From NCBI RefSeq assembly GCF_003573695.1, contig NC_039362.1, forward strand, positions 180,057,690 to 180,121,689: a stretch of 64,000 bases of DNA. Direction: 5' to 3'. Each line of letters opens with the position of its first letter. Position 1 is the stretch's first letter. Positions 13,874 through 25,769 of this stretch are shown here, piece after piece. The translations under genes were made by a program, and so were the position numbers. Source of the stretch: Papaver somniferum (lineage: Eukaryota > Streptophyta > Magnoliopsida > Ranunculales > Papaveraceae). Below the pieces are notes generated by a model. That model was not told the DNA's origin and searched no databases. It saw only the letters and a program-made list of their open reading frames with translations.

Positions 13874-15427
13874 ATGAATTCTATCTACATAAGCGTACCA
13901 TCAGTCTTCGATATCTCAAACTACATATGGTGGAAAATCGATATGCGTGATTTTCTTCAAGCTCGTGATTTTCAAACATGGGTACGTGTTGTTAATGGCT
14001 ATGATCCTCCGGTTAATACAGAAGGCAATGTATTTATACCTAAGGATATTGGTAGATATAGTCCGGAAGAAATCCTTGTTGCAAAGCAAAATTCTGACGG
14101 CTTAAATGCTATCATACATGCCATTACCCCAAATCTTCAGCACCATATGACTACGTGCACAAAGTCTAAAGAAGCCTGGGATATCTTAGAAACCGTATTT
14201 AAAGGAAATACCAGTGAGAAAGAAGCTAGGCTTCAAAACCTAAATTCTGATTGGGAAAACCTTCGTATGGCAGATGAAGAATCATTTGATGAGTTTAATC
14301 ACAAAGTGTCTGAAATTGTTAATGCATGTTTTGCATTGGGTAAGACTATTCCTGAAAAGGACATTGTGATGAAAATTCTCAGATCGCTGCCATCCATATA
14401 CGATTCTAAGAAGCATGCCATCGTTGAAGGAAATAATCTCGCAACTCTATCCAGAAATACTCTGATTGGGAAGTTAAAGATCTTTGATCATGGGCATACC
14501 CCCAAGTCTAGTAAGGATGTTGCTTTTAAAGCACTAAAGAACATTAAATTACTTGATAAAAGTAAAAGTGTTTGCAACTCTGAAGATGATTTTTCTGAGG
14601 CTGATTCATCAGATAAAGATCTTGACAAGTCAGTCTCATTGATCACAAGACAGTTTAGAGATCTTCTTTTGAAGAGAAGTAAACGGTTCTCCAGAGATAA
14701 ATTCAGGTCATCGGATAAACCCCATAATCGTGTTCCTCCTAAAAATAGTGATAATGATGAAACTGATGACGAGGATATGCCTCAGTGCTTTAAGTATAAA
14801 GATTTTGGTCATTTTGCAAATGAGTGTCCAAATCGAAAGAAATACACTGGGAACAAAGGTCTTGCTGCAACTCTTGATGAAATGTCTGACAATTATGATT
14901 CTAATGAAGACGAAAAATCAAGTGTTGCACTACTGTGTGAAAATATTATTTTTGATAATTGTAGCAATACATACATCAATCTTGATATTCTTTAAGAAGA
15001 AAACTCAGCAAATCTAGAAGATAAAATTGACCCTACTATTGGAAACTCTTTGTGTAACGTTTCAGGTTCCACTATGTGTCTAGTAGCTTGTGCATCTCAG
15101 ATGCCTGAATTATATCAAAGATTGGCATGCTCATATTGTTCACTTAAAGGTCATGAACTATCAAAGTGTTACAAGTATAAACACAAATTGAGGCATGTCA
15201 ACAAACTTCAACGAAGTGCAAATCGATTAGCAAACAAGCTCAAACTTGCTCAAAAGACCGCTGAGGTATGTAAGATTTTATCTTCGTCTAAGAAGTTAGT
15301 TTCCAAGGACAAAATAAGACCATTGGAAAGAAATTTGTGGTCTAAGAAGTATGAGAAACAGGGTTCTATGAATTCCGATCAAAAGGGATATGATGGACAA
15401 ATTATTGTTCATCCCAGCATAACTTAA
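13874..15427 (+). pseudogene. Copia gag polyprotein (UBN2 family), one in-frame stop
   Basis: Nucleocapsid-type gag of a Ty1-copia element. Residues ~15-230 match the UBN2/gag-polypeptide pattern (WWKIDMRDFLQARD, TKSKEAWDILE, LNSDWENLRM, ILRSLPSIYD). A Lys/Ser/Asp-rich linker and two zinc knuckles follow. The first, CFKYKDFGHFANEC, has Tyr where the second Cys should be, so it probably cannot bind zinc. The second, CSYCSLKGHELSKC, is a proper CX2CX4HX4C. A single TAA at 14993-14995 interrupts the frame, which then continues to 15427. No protease, integrase or reverse transcriptase follows, so the element is non-autonomous. Confidence 0.8.
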
Positions 15428-15797
15428 ATCGTGTTGGTAAGTGCATCTTGTCTTATGTGCCTGATTAAAAAGAGACAAGGTCATGCACACCTCATGCTTT
15501 AAGAAAAGAAAAATTCTTTAGTTGTCTTGATATTTTTCTTTTGTTTAAACAAATTCTGGAATTCATGTTTCTTTCCACATCTAATTGATTTTGGAAAGAA
15601 CTTCCCTGTTTAGTCAATAAAAAAATGGTTAAAATAAACAATTCTTCCTTTTATAAGGTTGAGAGTTGTGTGTCCACGAACATATGTGTTTATAGGTTTC
15701 GTAACCCTACATATCTTTTCCTTCTATGAAACTTTTTTCAATCAAAGACTGCTTGTCGAGCTTATTTTGTGATTTCCTCTCACAAACTCATACGCAT
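15428..15797. other. Spacer in the copia internal region
   Basis: No protein signal. This is where pol would be in a complete copia element; it is absent rather than decayed. Confidence 0.5.
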
Positions 15798-16236
15798 ATG
15801 AATACTCCAAGCATCATGTCTTCTGATGGAAAAGATGTTAATATGATTGTTAAGCAATCAATCATAAAGGAAAAAGAAAAATCTCTGATACCTTCAACTT
15901 TGAAAAGAAAAAAAAAAAAAAAGGAATGTGAGGAAGCCAAGAGTTTTTCCTTCTCAGAAGTTTTCTGATGTTCTTGAAGAGTTAAAGGAGACAAGGAAGG
16001 AGATTCAGCAAATAAAGGCTTTTGTTTTGAGAACTCTTGAAATTCAGAAATCCCTGGTTCGACATCTTCAGCCTAGAAGATTTGTTGGAATTGACTCCTT
16101 TCTTCACGAACCATATGTACCCATGGCGGTTGACGACAAGGAGTTCGGGGACGATAAAGATTTTTCAGAGGCCTCAATGTCTAGTAAATCTTCTTATGAG
16201 AATTTTTATTCTTTTGTTTTTAGGAAGAATAACTAG
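15798..16236 (+). pseudogene. Copia 3' coiled-coil ORF, frameshifted
   Basis: Two overlapping frames join across the A-run near 15904-15922. The first gives a Lys-rich start (SLIPSTLKRKKKKK). The second gives a helical segment (DVLEELKETRKEIQQIKAF) and an acidic, Ser-rich tail. The position between gag and the 3' end fits the extra 3' ORFs of some copia lineages. Function is unknown. A one-base slip in the A-run is the likely cause of the frame break. Confidence 0.4.
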
Positions 16237-16435
16237 AGTTTGGAATAGCCATATTGTGATTACACATAGCTATGTGTTTTCATCTTCATTGTTTTAGGTT
16301 TATTTGTTTAAATCCTAAAATTGTTTGGTAGATGATTTTTGCAGTATTAATCTTTATGGTTTTGTATATTGCAATTTGTTATGGGATATGTGTGTTTGCA
16401 CCGTGAACTATAATTATCCCATACTTTGTCAAAAG

Positions 16436-16622
16436 TTAAGTCTTTCACATGTCGATATGCAAGTATTGGTAAAAGAATGAATAAACTTTTGATATTTCAA
16501 AACTTAAGCCTATTGTATGTCATTATGCAAATATTGATGGAAGATAGGATGAACGTTTGTTTACGAGGATTATGTCTATTATATATCATTGTGCAAATAG
16601 TGATGGAAAATAGAATGAAATC
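16436..16622 (+). repeat. Three ~66-bp direct repeats
   Basis: Copies start near 16436, 16504 and 16569 and share 'atgtcattatgcaaatattg'-like cores. They lie between the coiled-coil ORF and the satellite, probably in the 3' untranslated part of the copia element. Confidence 0.55.
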
Positions 16623-17334
16623 TCAAACCTCACCTGGAAGAGAACATTGGGTCTGTATATGGTAATCTTGCAACTTGAGTTCCATAATAGGTTGCAGAAT
16701 CCACTGAAGATCCATCCAATATGATATTTGACATCCTAACTTCACCTGAACGAGAACATTGAGTCTGTATATGGTTATCTTGCAACCCGAGTTCCATAAT
16801 AGGTTGCAGAATCATCCAATATGATATTTGAAATCGCAAACCTCACCTGGACGAAAACATTGGGTCTGTATATGGTAATCTTGCAACCTGAGTTCCATAA
16901 TAGGTTGCAGAATCCACTCAAGATCCATCCAATCTGATATTTGACATCTCAACTTCACCTGAACGAGAACATTGAGTCTGTATATGGTTATCTTGCAACC
17001 TGAGTTCCATAATAGGTTGCAGAATCATCCACTATGGTATTTGAAATCTCAAACCTCACCTGGACGAAAACATTGGGTCTGTATATGGGAATCTTGCAAC
17101 CTGAGTTCCATAATAGGTTGAAGAATCATCGAATCTGATATTTGAAATCTCAAACCTCACCTGGACGAGAACATTGGGTCTGTATATGGTAATCTTGCAA
17201 CCTGAGCTCCATAATAGGTTGCAGAATCCACTCAAGATCCATCAAATCTGATATTTGACATCTCAACTTCACCTGGACGAGAACATTGGGTCTGTATATG
17301 GTAATCTTGCTACCTGAATTCCATAATAGGTTGT
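16623..17334 (+). repeat. Dimeric satellite array, left part (101/112-bp units)
   Basis: The landmark 'gtctgtatatgg' recurs at 16651, 16763, 16864, 16976, 17077, 17178 and 17290. The spacings are 112, 101, 112, 101, 101 and 112. The two unit types differ by an 11-bp block 'cactcaagatc'. The array is interrupted by the gypsy element and resumes at 26241 in register. Confidence 0.9.
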
Positions 17335-17805
17335 TGTAGGATTAGAATCTTGCAACAATAATGTCTCAGCGAAATTATTAATGACACAGCACAATAGCGT
17401 CGCAAAACAATTTCAAGAAGAATATAACAAACGACGTCAGCTAGGATCATGAGAAAAGTGTAATAGTCCTGCGAAAATTAGAGAGCTTGCGAAATTAACA
17501 TTTGTAAGGTTGCGAGAATGTCGCAAACCATATCCGAAAATAAAGGACAGATTAGCTGCCATCCACTATGTATTTCCCTATAAATAGTCGTTCAAGTTGT
17601 AAAAAGAGGGGAGAGATCTTTTTTGTGTAAGAAACAAGTAAACAGAAGAGAGAAAGTTTAGAGCAGAGATCATTCTTTAATCCTTTATCTTTTCTTGTAA
17701 GAACATCCAAAGATTACTCAATAAAATTAAGAATATAAACCTAAAATGAGTTGATTAATGATAAAATCACATGAAGAGTGTAGTTTAGGATTTCCTGCAA
17801 CTACA
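17335..17805 (+). repeat. 5' LTR of the gypsy-type element
   Basis: Begins TGTAGGATTAGAATC and ends CTGCAACTACA. It contains TATA-like 'ccctataaatagtc' near 17578. It is the same length as the LTR at 25770-26240. Of the ~13 differences, nine are transitions. Confidence 0.92.
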
Positions 17806-17807
17806 TA

Positions 17808-17825
17808 ATGGCGCTAGAAACAGGG
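17808..17825 (+). other. Primer binding site of the gypsy-type element
   Basis: TGGCGCTAGAAACAGGGA follows the LTR after two bases. The TGG start would pair with a tRNA CCA end. The exact tRNA was not determined. Confidence 0.7.
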
Positions 17826-17941
17826 AGGAATTGAAGATTATTGTAGAAAAAGCTAAAGATTGATATTGAGATTTGTGAAAATTTAAAGTGATTGATTAAG
17901 AATTTTTCATAATTTCTTGCAATACTGGTAACATTGAAGAA

Positions 17942-19813
17942 ATGGCTAGAAGAAGAAATACATCCGAGCAACCGACTACTATCAGATGAAGCAAAAGAAT
18001 TGTTGGAAGAGAAAGAAGTGAAATGGGAGAATCTACTATAATGATAAATAATAGAGAAAATCAAATTCAACCGTCAATTCAACAAACACTAGTTCAAGAG
18101 AGGAATACAGATTATGACAGGGTGAGTATACACACTTGGCGATCAAATTCAGCAGAAGAAATAGAAGAAGAGCAACAAAACAGAAATTATAGACATGAAG
18201 AGAGAAATCAAGAAGCAGATGAAAGAATAATTCATGGAGGTGAGGAAATTGGAGCGTTAGAAGCATTGAGACGAAGAATACATGAAGAAAGAAGATCTGA
18301 AGCAGAAGAACGTGCAAATTTAACAAGGCAAAATCACGAATTAAGGATGGAGAATATAAGACTACAGAATAGAAGATTGAGAAGTATTACAAAATCATAT
18401 TCAAGATCGACTAGAAGAGAAATGAGGCGAATTTCACCCACAATCAATGCTGGAAATAATATTCAAGAAGAAATATCAAATCCTAATGAAGAAAATCGCG
18501 AAAATAGAGAAAGAACTGATGATCGTTACGTTCCACAAAATGAAACTTTTGATGAGGGGAAAATTGGAGGAAATCAAGAGAATGGACAAAATCAGGGACA
18601 AAATAACCAAGATGGCGAAGGAAATCAAGAGGAAGAAAGAAGAATTTTACATGTAAGAGAAACTCAAAGAAATCCACAGACAATTGAAGAAGAAATTGAA
18701 AGACATTATGCTGAACAAGCACGTTTACTCTGCGAACGTGAAAGATTGAGAGCGGAAATGGAAGAACAAGAGCTTCAGGAGACAATTCTCCAGAACAATC
18801 ATGACAATCGAGAAAGAAGGCGTACACAAAACCGGAATAATGATGATCTCAATGAGGAGTATGATAGAGTAAAGAGAATGGCTTAAAGACAACGAATTGA
18901 ATTGATAAGAAATGAACAAAATTATGGAGGGGAAAATGAACGACATCATCATTTGCGAATTCAAGATAGGGATGAGGAAGAGAATCGCAGAAGAAGACGA
19001 GATGAGTATAATGAAGAAGAGATACAAAATTTCGCAAGGGAAGATAGACGTGAACGCAGAAGAAGAGAAGCAAAATTAAAGAGACCAATTGATCAAGATT
19101 CAGGTGTAAATAAACAAATCTTGAAGGAATTAGAAGAAATGAGAGGAATGCTAAATAACAGAGGAGAAGTAGGTAGAAGACAATTGGATGAAGCTGCGAA
19201 AACTCCGTTTACAAGGGAAGTACAATTAGGAGGAATACCACTGAAATGCAATTTTCCCGCATTAACCAGCATTTTTGATGGAACAACTTGTGCAATTCAG
19301 CACGTTAAAGCCTATGTGAGATGCATGTTACAATGGGAAAATCATGATGTGGTATTGTGCAAATATTTCGCATCCAGCTTAACAGGAGAAGCGTTAAAAT
19401 GGTTTGAAGGTTTACCAAAGAATACAATAACCTCCTTCAATCATTTGCAGACTACATTCTTGGCATATATAAGTAATAATTCCTCACGACCTGGTATAGA
19501 AGATGTGTTTGGATTAAAACAAAGGATTGGCGAAAGTTTGAAACACTTGACTAAAAGATGGAGAACTATGTGTAGCGAAATGGCTGGCCGTGTAGATGAG
19601 AGATATCTCATATTATCATTTATCAATGCTATGTTTGCAACAAACCTATTGTATGTCCAAATTTTCAGAGTCAAGAATACGATTACAATGACTGAATTGC
19701 GAGAACTTCAAGAAGAATACATTGCTCTAGAGGAAAGAAAAATGAAATGGAATCATATCCAGTTGCGAACACCAGCTCACAAACAGCGAATGCAAGCTTA
19801 TTACCCAAGCTAA
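17942..19813 (+). pseudogene. Gypsy gag, with in-frame stops
   Basis: Structural gag of the element. The frame starts at ATG 17942 and stays open apart from TGA at 17987-17989 and TAA at 18884-18886, ending at the double TAA 19811-19816. The first ~430 residues are very rich in Arg, Glu, Asn and Gln, with long helical, coiled-coil-like runs. The retrotransposon gag fold lies at about 19240-19700 (IPLKCNFPALTSIFDGT, ALKWFEGLP, FNHLQTTF, LKQRIGESLKHLTKRW). After 19816 the frame decays until 20050. Each stop is one C-to-T step from a sense codon (CGA or CAA). Confidence 0.85.
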
Positions 19814-20049
19814 TAAACACAGTGGCGAATACTTCGCAAGTACAACAAGAGAAGGTGACAAGTAACAGCAGAAATTGGTAGCTATGGGGAGCCGAGATCA
19901 AGAAGAGTATGAAAGAAAAGAAATTTCTACAATCGTGGAGGAAATAACAAGATTCAAAGGCTCGATCAACCGCAAGAAACTTATGGAGGTCAAAGACAAA
20001 CTATAATAAAGGACAAGGAAGTCACAAGGTAATATGGGAAGAAATCAAG

Positions 20050-21156
20050 ATGCCACCTCTAAATGCAAGTGTGGAGAAGATATGGGAAGCTATAATCTTG
20101 ATGGAAAATATACCAACACCGTGGAACATGGGAACGGAACCACCTCCAAACCACAAGAGTCATGAATTTTGTTCTTATCATCATTTTCATGGACATACCA
20201 CAAATGATTGCAGAAATGTAAAAAGAATTATTTTGAGAATGATAGATCAAGGAAAACTAAACGACTTTCTGGTAGGGCATCCACAATCTCAACCATTACC
20301 ACCACCACCAGAACATCACAAAGTGAATACGATGAAAAAGAAAGAAACATTCTTCATAGAAGTTGGTGCAAAAGCAAAAAATCTATTATGTCACTCTATT
20401 GTACATTCATATAAGACAATTGAAGATTTTCATGATAATGTTTTGAGTAGAGTGTTCGCAAGAGATAATGATGGAAGAGAAATTATGAACATTGCGAAAA
20501 TCTCGCCATTAGAAGAATGGCAGAAACAGATCATTTCTTTTACTGCAGAAGAAATTCCCGAAGGATAAGAGGTGCATGACAATCCATTGGTGATAAAATT
20601 AGAAATTAATCCAAAACCAAAAGAAGATGAGGATGATGAAGCTGAAGATTCATGGGCAATCAATAGAATTCTAGTCGATACTGGAAGCTCTGTGAACATC
20701 TTATTTTATCATACTTATAAAACCATGGGTAGAATAGATGATGATCTTATACCATCAACATATAAGATATATGGTTTTAATGGTACTGCTAACAAGCCTA
20801 AATGAGAGGTTACTATGCGAATTCCATTGAAGGGAATATCTTCTGAAATCTCATTCTATGTTGTTGATGTAGAATCACCATACAATTCGTTAATTGGTCG
20901 ACCTTGGCTACATGGGATTCTAGGGGTAGCTTCAACTTTCCACCAATGCATCAAATTCCCTCACCCCAATGGTGTAGGAATCATAAAGGGAGATTGGGTC
21001 GAAGGAAAGAGATGTTACGAAACTGAGATAGAATCTTGCGAAGGAAGAGCAAACAAGAAGGACAATTGGCGACAAAAAATCAAAGATGTACAAAGAAGTG
21101 AGAGGTTGATGGTGGATACAATCGAAAGGAAAGAAGAAGATATGTTGCGAAATTAA
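20050..21156 (+). pseudogene. Gag C-terminus with zinc knuckle-like motif and aspartic protease
   Basis: One frame carries a knuckle-like CSYHHFHGHTTNDC, as in Tat-type gag, then an acidic linker, then a retroviral-type aspartic protease. The active-site motif ILVDTGSSVNIL is intact, and the second half has the family's IGRPWLHG and ASTFHQCIKFP. Stops at 20566-20568 (TAA) and 20803-20805 (TGA) interrupt it. The protease would cut the gag precursor. In a full element reverse transcriptase would follow; here the frame ends and none appears. Confidence 0.85.
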
Positions 21157-22684
21157 TGCTAGATCAGAACAAAAATGATAAGAATACTACTACCAAAGAA
21201 GCAGTAGCAGAAAGTAATAAAGAAGCAGATGATGGCAAAGGTAATAAAAATAAGAAATGTATGAATGATTAAGTTGTTGCGATACTCTCGCAATAAGTAA
21301 AATTCTCAAAAATACATTTGATTGAACAACAAAGTTCAGATTGCGAAATTCAGATATAATATAATGATTTGCGAGACTCTCGCAGAGATAATGAATTTTA
21401 CAGAAAATAATCAGAGAAGAATGAAAAAAAGAGAAAGAGGCGAACCTTTATGGCGTACACCCTAGTTCGCGAATACAATTTCGCAAGAGGCAAATGTAAG
21501 ACTTAAAGTACGTCATATAAGGGGGTACCTGTTGCATGGCTCAGGGAAAGGCTACACCACCCCCGGAACCTGAGTCATGGAGATTTGGGGTTAATGAAGC
21601 CCATCTGGGAGAGGCACCTTGGATTCTCAGCTTAATCATATGACTTAGGTTGGGCGACTAAGGTAATAAGGATTCTCCCAAGGAGTGCAGAATCTGATCA
21701 AGGCGCCGAGGTACACGGTTGAGTCAAGAGTGTCGGGGGCGTTTGAAGCGTCCTTGCCATTCTTGACAACTCTTGGCTTATACTGCACTCGGCCCGAAGA
21801 AAACCCCACTTAGGGTGCAGTCTCGTAACCATAAGCCCTATAGGTAAAAGGGATAAGAGGCTGCGAAAACAACTGGTTGTTGTTAAGACTAGATAGGAGG
21901 ATCTAACCTTGTATGGTAGAAGTACGCCTCCTTGAAGGGGAAACCAGGGGGGAGATAAGGGCGGCACCCTCCATTAGGGAGATGATAAGTGTCTTAAGAC
22001 GCAAATGTCATGAGACTTTTTAATCGCAAGGATATTAAGGCTTGTCATATTTGTGCAACAATCCTGAAGAGGAAATAATACAAAAGAAAAAGATAAGACG
22101 AGATCAATGGGTTTTCGCATGAAAGTGCGAAGACGTCCTGCGATTTCGTCGCAAGACGGCAATGTCATGGGGATTTATTTTTGCAAGAATATTTAGGCCT
22201 GTCGAATTGTCGCAACATTACTGAAGAGTCCATAATACAAAAGAAATAGTTAAGGCAAGATCAATGGGTTTTTGCATGAAAGTGCAAGGACGTCCTGCGA
22301 TTTTGTCGCAATGACAAGAGGTGGCATAATAAGACCTTTAATTAGGAAGGCAAAATAAGACCACAAAGGAAAGAGATTTTGAAAAGAAACAAAATTTACT
22401 TCGCAAAAGGATGCGAAATTATACAATATGAAAAGTTTTATGAAATCTCTCATTTGGATTCAAATAACAGAGGCAAGTATGGGAATGTATGAAATTAGAA
22501 AATGTTATTTGTCTCCATATGAGAGATTTACTCAAAAATTCAATTATTAATGATTATATTGATTAATTGTATTTGAAAGAAGAATTGTTTTAATTTACGC
22601 AGGTCAAAATGAAAGAAACACAAATATACAGAAAGAAGAAATAAATGTACAAGTGTTACAAAGAATCAAAGAAAGAAGTAAAGA
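21157..22684. other. Non-coding spacer of the gypsy element, with a GC-rich block
   Basis: No pol-like frame on either strand. From about 21530 to 21990 the base composition jumps to GC-rich ('ccacccccggaacctgag', 'tcgggggcgtttgaagc'), unlike everything around it. 22001-22313 is a tandem duplication. The spacer lies tail-to-tail between the protease frame and the antisense gene, so it may supply 3' ends for both. Confidence 0.6.
22001..22313 (+). repeat. ~155-bp tandem duplication
   Basis: Two copies (about 22001-22155 and 22156-22313) share 'gatcaatgggttt', 'gcatgaaagtgc' and 'gacgtcctgcgattt'. They are clearly diverged and have no coding potential. Confidence 0.65.
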
Positions 22685-25400
22685 CTATTTCTTGGTTAAT
22701 CCTTTATTATCTTCATCAGACTTGCTTCCTTCTTCATCTGCGTCAGAATCTTCATCACCATCAGAACTTCCATCACTATAAGATTCTTCATCGTCAGCTT
22801 CGTTATCAGAGATAATCAAACTGGGAGTATTCTGTGGGATTTCTTCTAAAACACAAGGATAATCAGAATGTGGGATATTATGATCATCACAAACCATTTG
22901 GATGGTTTAATTGTGAAAATGCATAGCGTCATTCTTAAAATTCGCAACGGTGCTCTTGATTTGATTCTGTAATCTAGAATACTTGTCGTTGCGAGAAGAA
23001 AGATTCTTTGCGAGTTCATCCTTTTCAGCTTCAAGTTCTTCAATCTTTTGACGATATTTATTTTCAGAATCTGCAAACAAAAGACAATAAATTATTAACT
23101 TCAGGAAAATTCATAAGAAGCAAGAGATTAAAAAAGAAGAGCAATTAGCAACCTTCTCTGTCAGATATCATATCTCTAATCAAGGTTGTATGTTCAACTT
23201 GGAGACTAACATTTACACCTAAATCTTTTCTAGCATCATCTAAAATTTTCGCAGCCCAGACAAATTCATCCTCATTACTTATGAGAAGACGAGAACGAAT
23301 TTGATTTTCCCTTTCGCAGAGTTCAATATTCTTGCGGTTAGCTTCATCTCGCTCAAGTTGAACTTCAAGGAGAGTCTCTTGGAATTTCGCCAAAGCCTTG
23401 GCACCTTGATCAGAGATACGATCCTTATCATCTATGAGACCGCTAATTTTGGTTCTTAACTCATTGGTTTTTTCTTTGGAATCAATAAGGAGATGCTTAA
23501 ATCTGTTGGCTAAGCCTAAACTGGATCTATGATCAATTTCTAAGAGGCGAAATTTCGATCTAAGTTCATTTAGAGAAAGAGATGAAATTCTATCATTCGA
23601 GAAGCTATTTAAAGAATTGTTAAGACGTTCAAGAAGGGTATCATTATCCAAGGCATTAGGAAATGAGCGAAGAAGGGTAGCTTCATCAGAAAGGCCATAA
23701 ATGTCTGCAAAAAGGATCATTTAAATAAGATAAAACAGCAGGATGAATGAATAAAGAAAAAAAGAGAAAAGTAACATACCGTAAAGCTGATTATTAGCTT
23801 GTTGAAGACTAGAAATTTTGTTCTTATACGAGGAAGAATAAAATTCTAATTGCCTATTTTTCTCGCGAAGACCTTTAACTTCAGCTTCCAATTCTTCATT
23901 CTTCTTGCGAAATTGAAGATTCTTCTTTTCAAGATTTTCGCGTCTTCTCTCTAGATCTGAGGCAACAGCGAAAGAAGCTTTTCCAGCTTGCGAAAAGATA
24001 TAAAAAATATTAATATAGAAAGAGATTTTGAGTTATAACAATGAAGAAGTAAAAGGATAAAAGTATACCAGACTATTGAGAGAATGCAAGAAGTCGGGAG
24101 TCACTGATCTAGAAACTCCACGAAGAGAGTTATCACCATCTAGTAAAGGGACATCACAAAGGGTAGCGATATTTTTGCAAGTATTTGCGAATTGTCTATC
24201 TCCCATTCCTTGTAGAGAATCAGAAAAGAGGCCAGAAAGCTTAGCCATAGAAGATTCAGGTGGAGAATCTTCAGTTGCAGCAAGATCATCGTTATCCTCA
24301 TCACCCTTATCACTTTCGAAATTTTCATTAGAAAGAACATTTGAAGGAGAAGAATAACGAAATTTTCTTTTCATTGGAGGAGGACCAGTTGATTTTTCTC
24401 TGCGAAGAGCACCTTTACCTTTATCACAAATCTTCGTAGCATCAACAGATTCTTCTACTTCAGCAATAATCTTCACACACAGAAAGAAATAAGAAACAGA
24501 AGGATGGAAGTAACAGTACTATTTAAATTCATAAGAGAAAATTTCTTACCTCATCTGTGTATGAGCGAAGAGCTAACAGAGTACTAGATTTTCCAGTCCT
24601 GTTATAACTATCCTTCAATTTTTGGATCTGCGGAATGTCGCAAGAGTTAGCGAACAGAATAGTAAAAATCAATAAAGAAATATAAAGTGAGTTAAAAGGG
24701 AGAAACATACCTCTTTATCCTTCTCGGGCCAAGAGAAAACCCAATGTTGATATGCAGGGAGATTCGCAGGAAGAACGTTTGATCCAGCAATGTAGGGTCC
24801 CTTTAACATTAAAGGAAAAACACACCATTTATCATCTTTTGATTGGCGAGGAGTTGTGTTTTTACCAGAATGCCAGTCAATATCTTTCATAAGAATTTTG
24901 GCTTCATCAATGTTATCTTTCCTTTTTAATCGAAATCCCCAACGAGTATTCTCTTTCTTCATGGAGATAAGTTCGTAGTTCTCAAAGGAATTCGCCACTG
25001 TATACTTCTCAGCAACTATTTCTAAGCTTGCGAATTTTGGATCCCTAAGTTCTTTGGAGTAAAGAGATCCTCTACCAGCACCGCGATTAGCGAACTCTAG
25101 CATCAGGCGGATGCAGTCCCCACTTAGTTAGAAGATTGCTCGCAAAAATCCCGAATGAGCGAGAATTTCATAAAATAAAGGAAGATCTGGGTTATAAAGA
25201 GGAATAGGGAGACCTGCGAGAATCTGACCTAGCGAAATTATGATTGATTGATCATCACAATATTGATCAAAGAAAAGCTTGACAGAAAGAATTTATTTGG
25301 CATTCTCACCAGGAATGGTGGAGAGTGTGAAACCTTTATCAGCAAGATGTTTTTGGACATGTTGTAAATTCTTCACGTATGTATGACCACTTGGAGCCAT
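22685..25400 (-). pseudogene. Antisense six-exon gene of the gypsy element (Transposase_28-like plus coiled coil)
   Basis: Exons on the minus strand: 25400-24711, 24627-24550, 24470-24069, 23986-23780, 23704-23153, 23070-22685, all with GT/AG borders. The predicted protein is about 770 residues. Exon 1 has an N-terminal pattern like the 'putative gypsy type transposon' domain (ILAGLPIPLYNPDLPLFYEI, RLMLEFANRG, WVFSWPEKDKE). Exon 3 is acidic with a KRKFR patch. Exons 4-6 are helical, coiled-coil-like (REKNRQLEFYSS, KIEELEAEKDELAKNL). The end is an Asp/Glu/Ser-rich tail. Three in-frame TAA codons (two in exon 1, one at 22907-22909) and a one-base phase problem at the exon 3/4 junction mark it as decayed. 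Such antisense ORFs are known from Tat-lineage elements; their role is not known to me. Confidence 0.75.
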
Positions 25401-25756
25401 GTTTGAATATAGAATATGGGAATGTATAGGAAGTAAAAGGATTGAAGGAAGAAAAAATTACAGTAGCAGAATTTGCAGAAGAATAACAGAGTTGCAAAGA
25501 TGAGAGAATAAAAGTAGAAGAGAAAGTAAAAAGAAAAGTGGAAAACGGGGTTAAGAAGAGTATATAAAGAAGATTTTTTACTCGAAGAAATAAACACCAT
25601 TAAGACGAAGAGACGTGAGCGGTTGAAAAGTAGCGGTTATAGAAGACGTGTCAAGAAATAAATGGAAGAGGGAGTAAGTGTGATAAATGTGGGATATGAA
25701 AAGATAAGTATCTGCGGCATTTCTCACATCATTCTCTACTTTGCAGAGAAGATATA

Positions 25757-25769
25757 ATAAGAGGAAAGA
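25757..25769 (+). other. Polypurine tract
   Basis: 'aataagaggaaaga' abuts the 3' LTR, as needed for plus-strand priming. Confidence 0.75.

Noticed and set aside
18036..19088. Minus-strand frames opposite gag
   Set aside because: They mirror the Arg/Glu-rich gag codons (giving Phe/Leu/Ser runs) and have no start context or motif.
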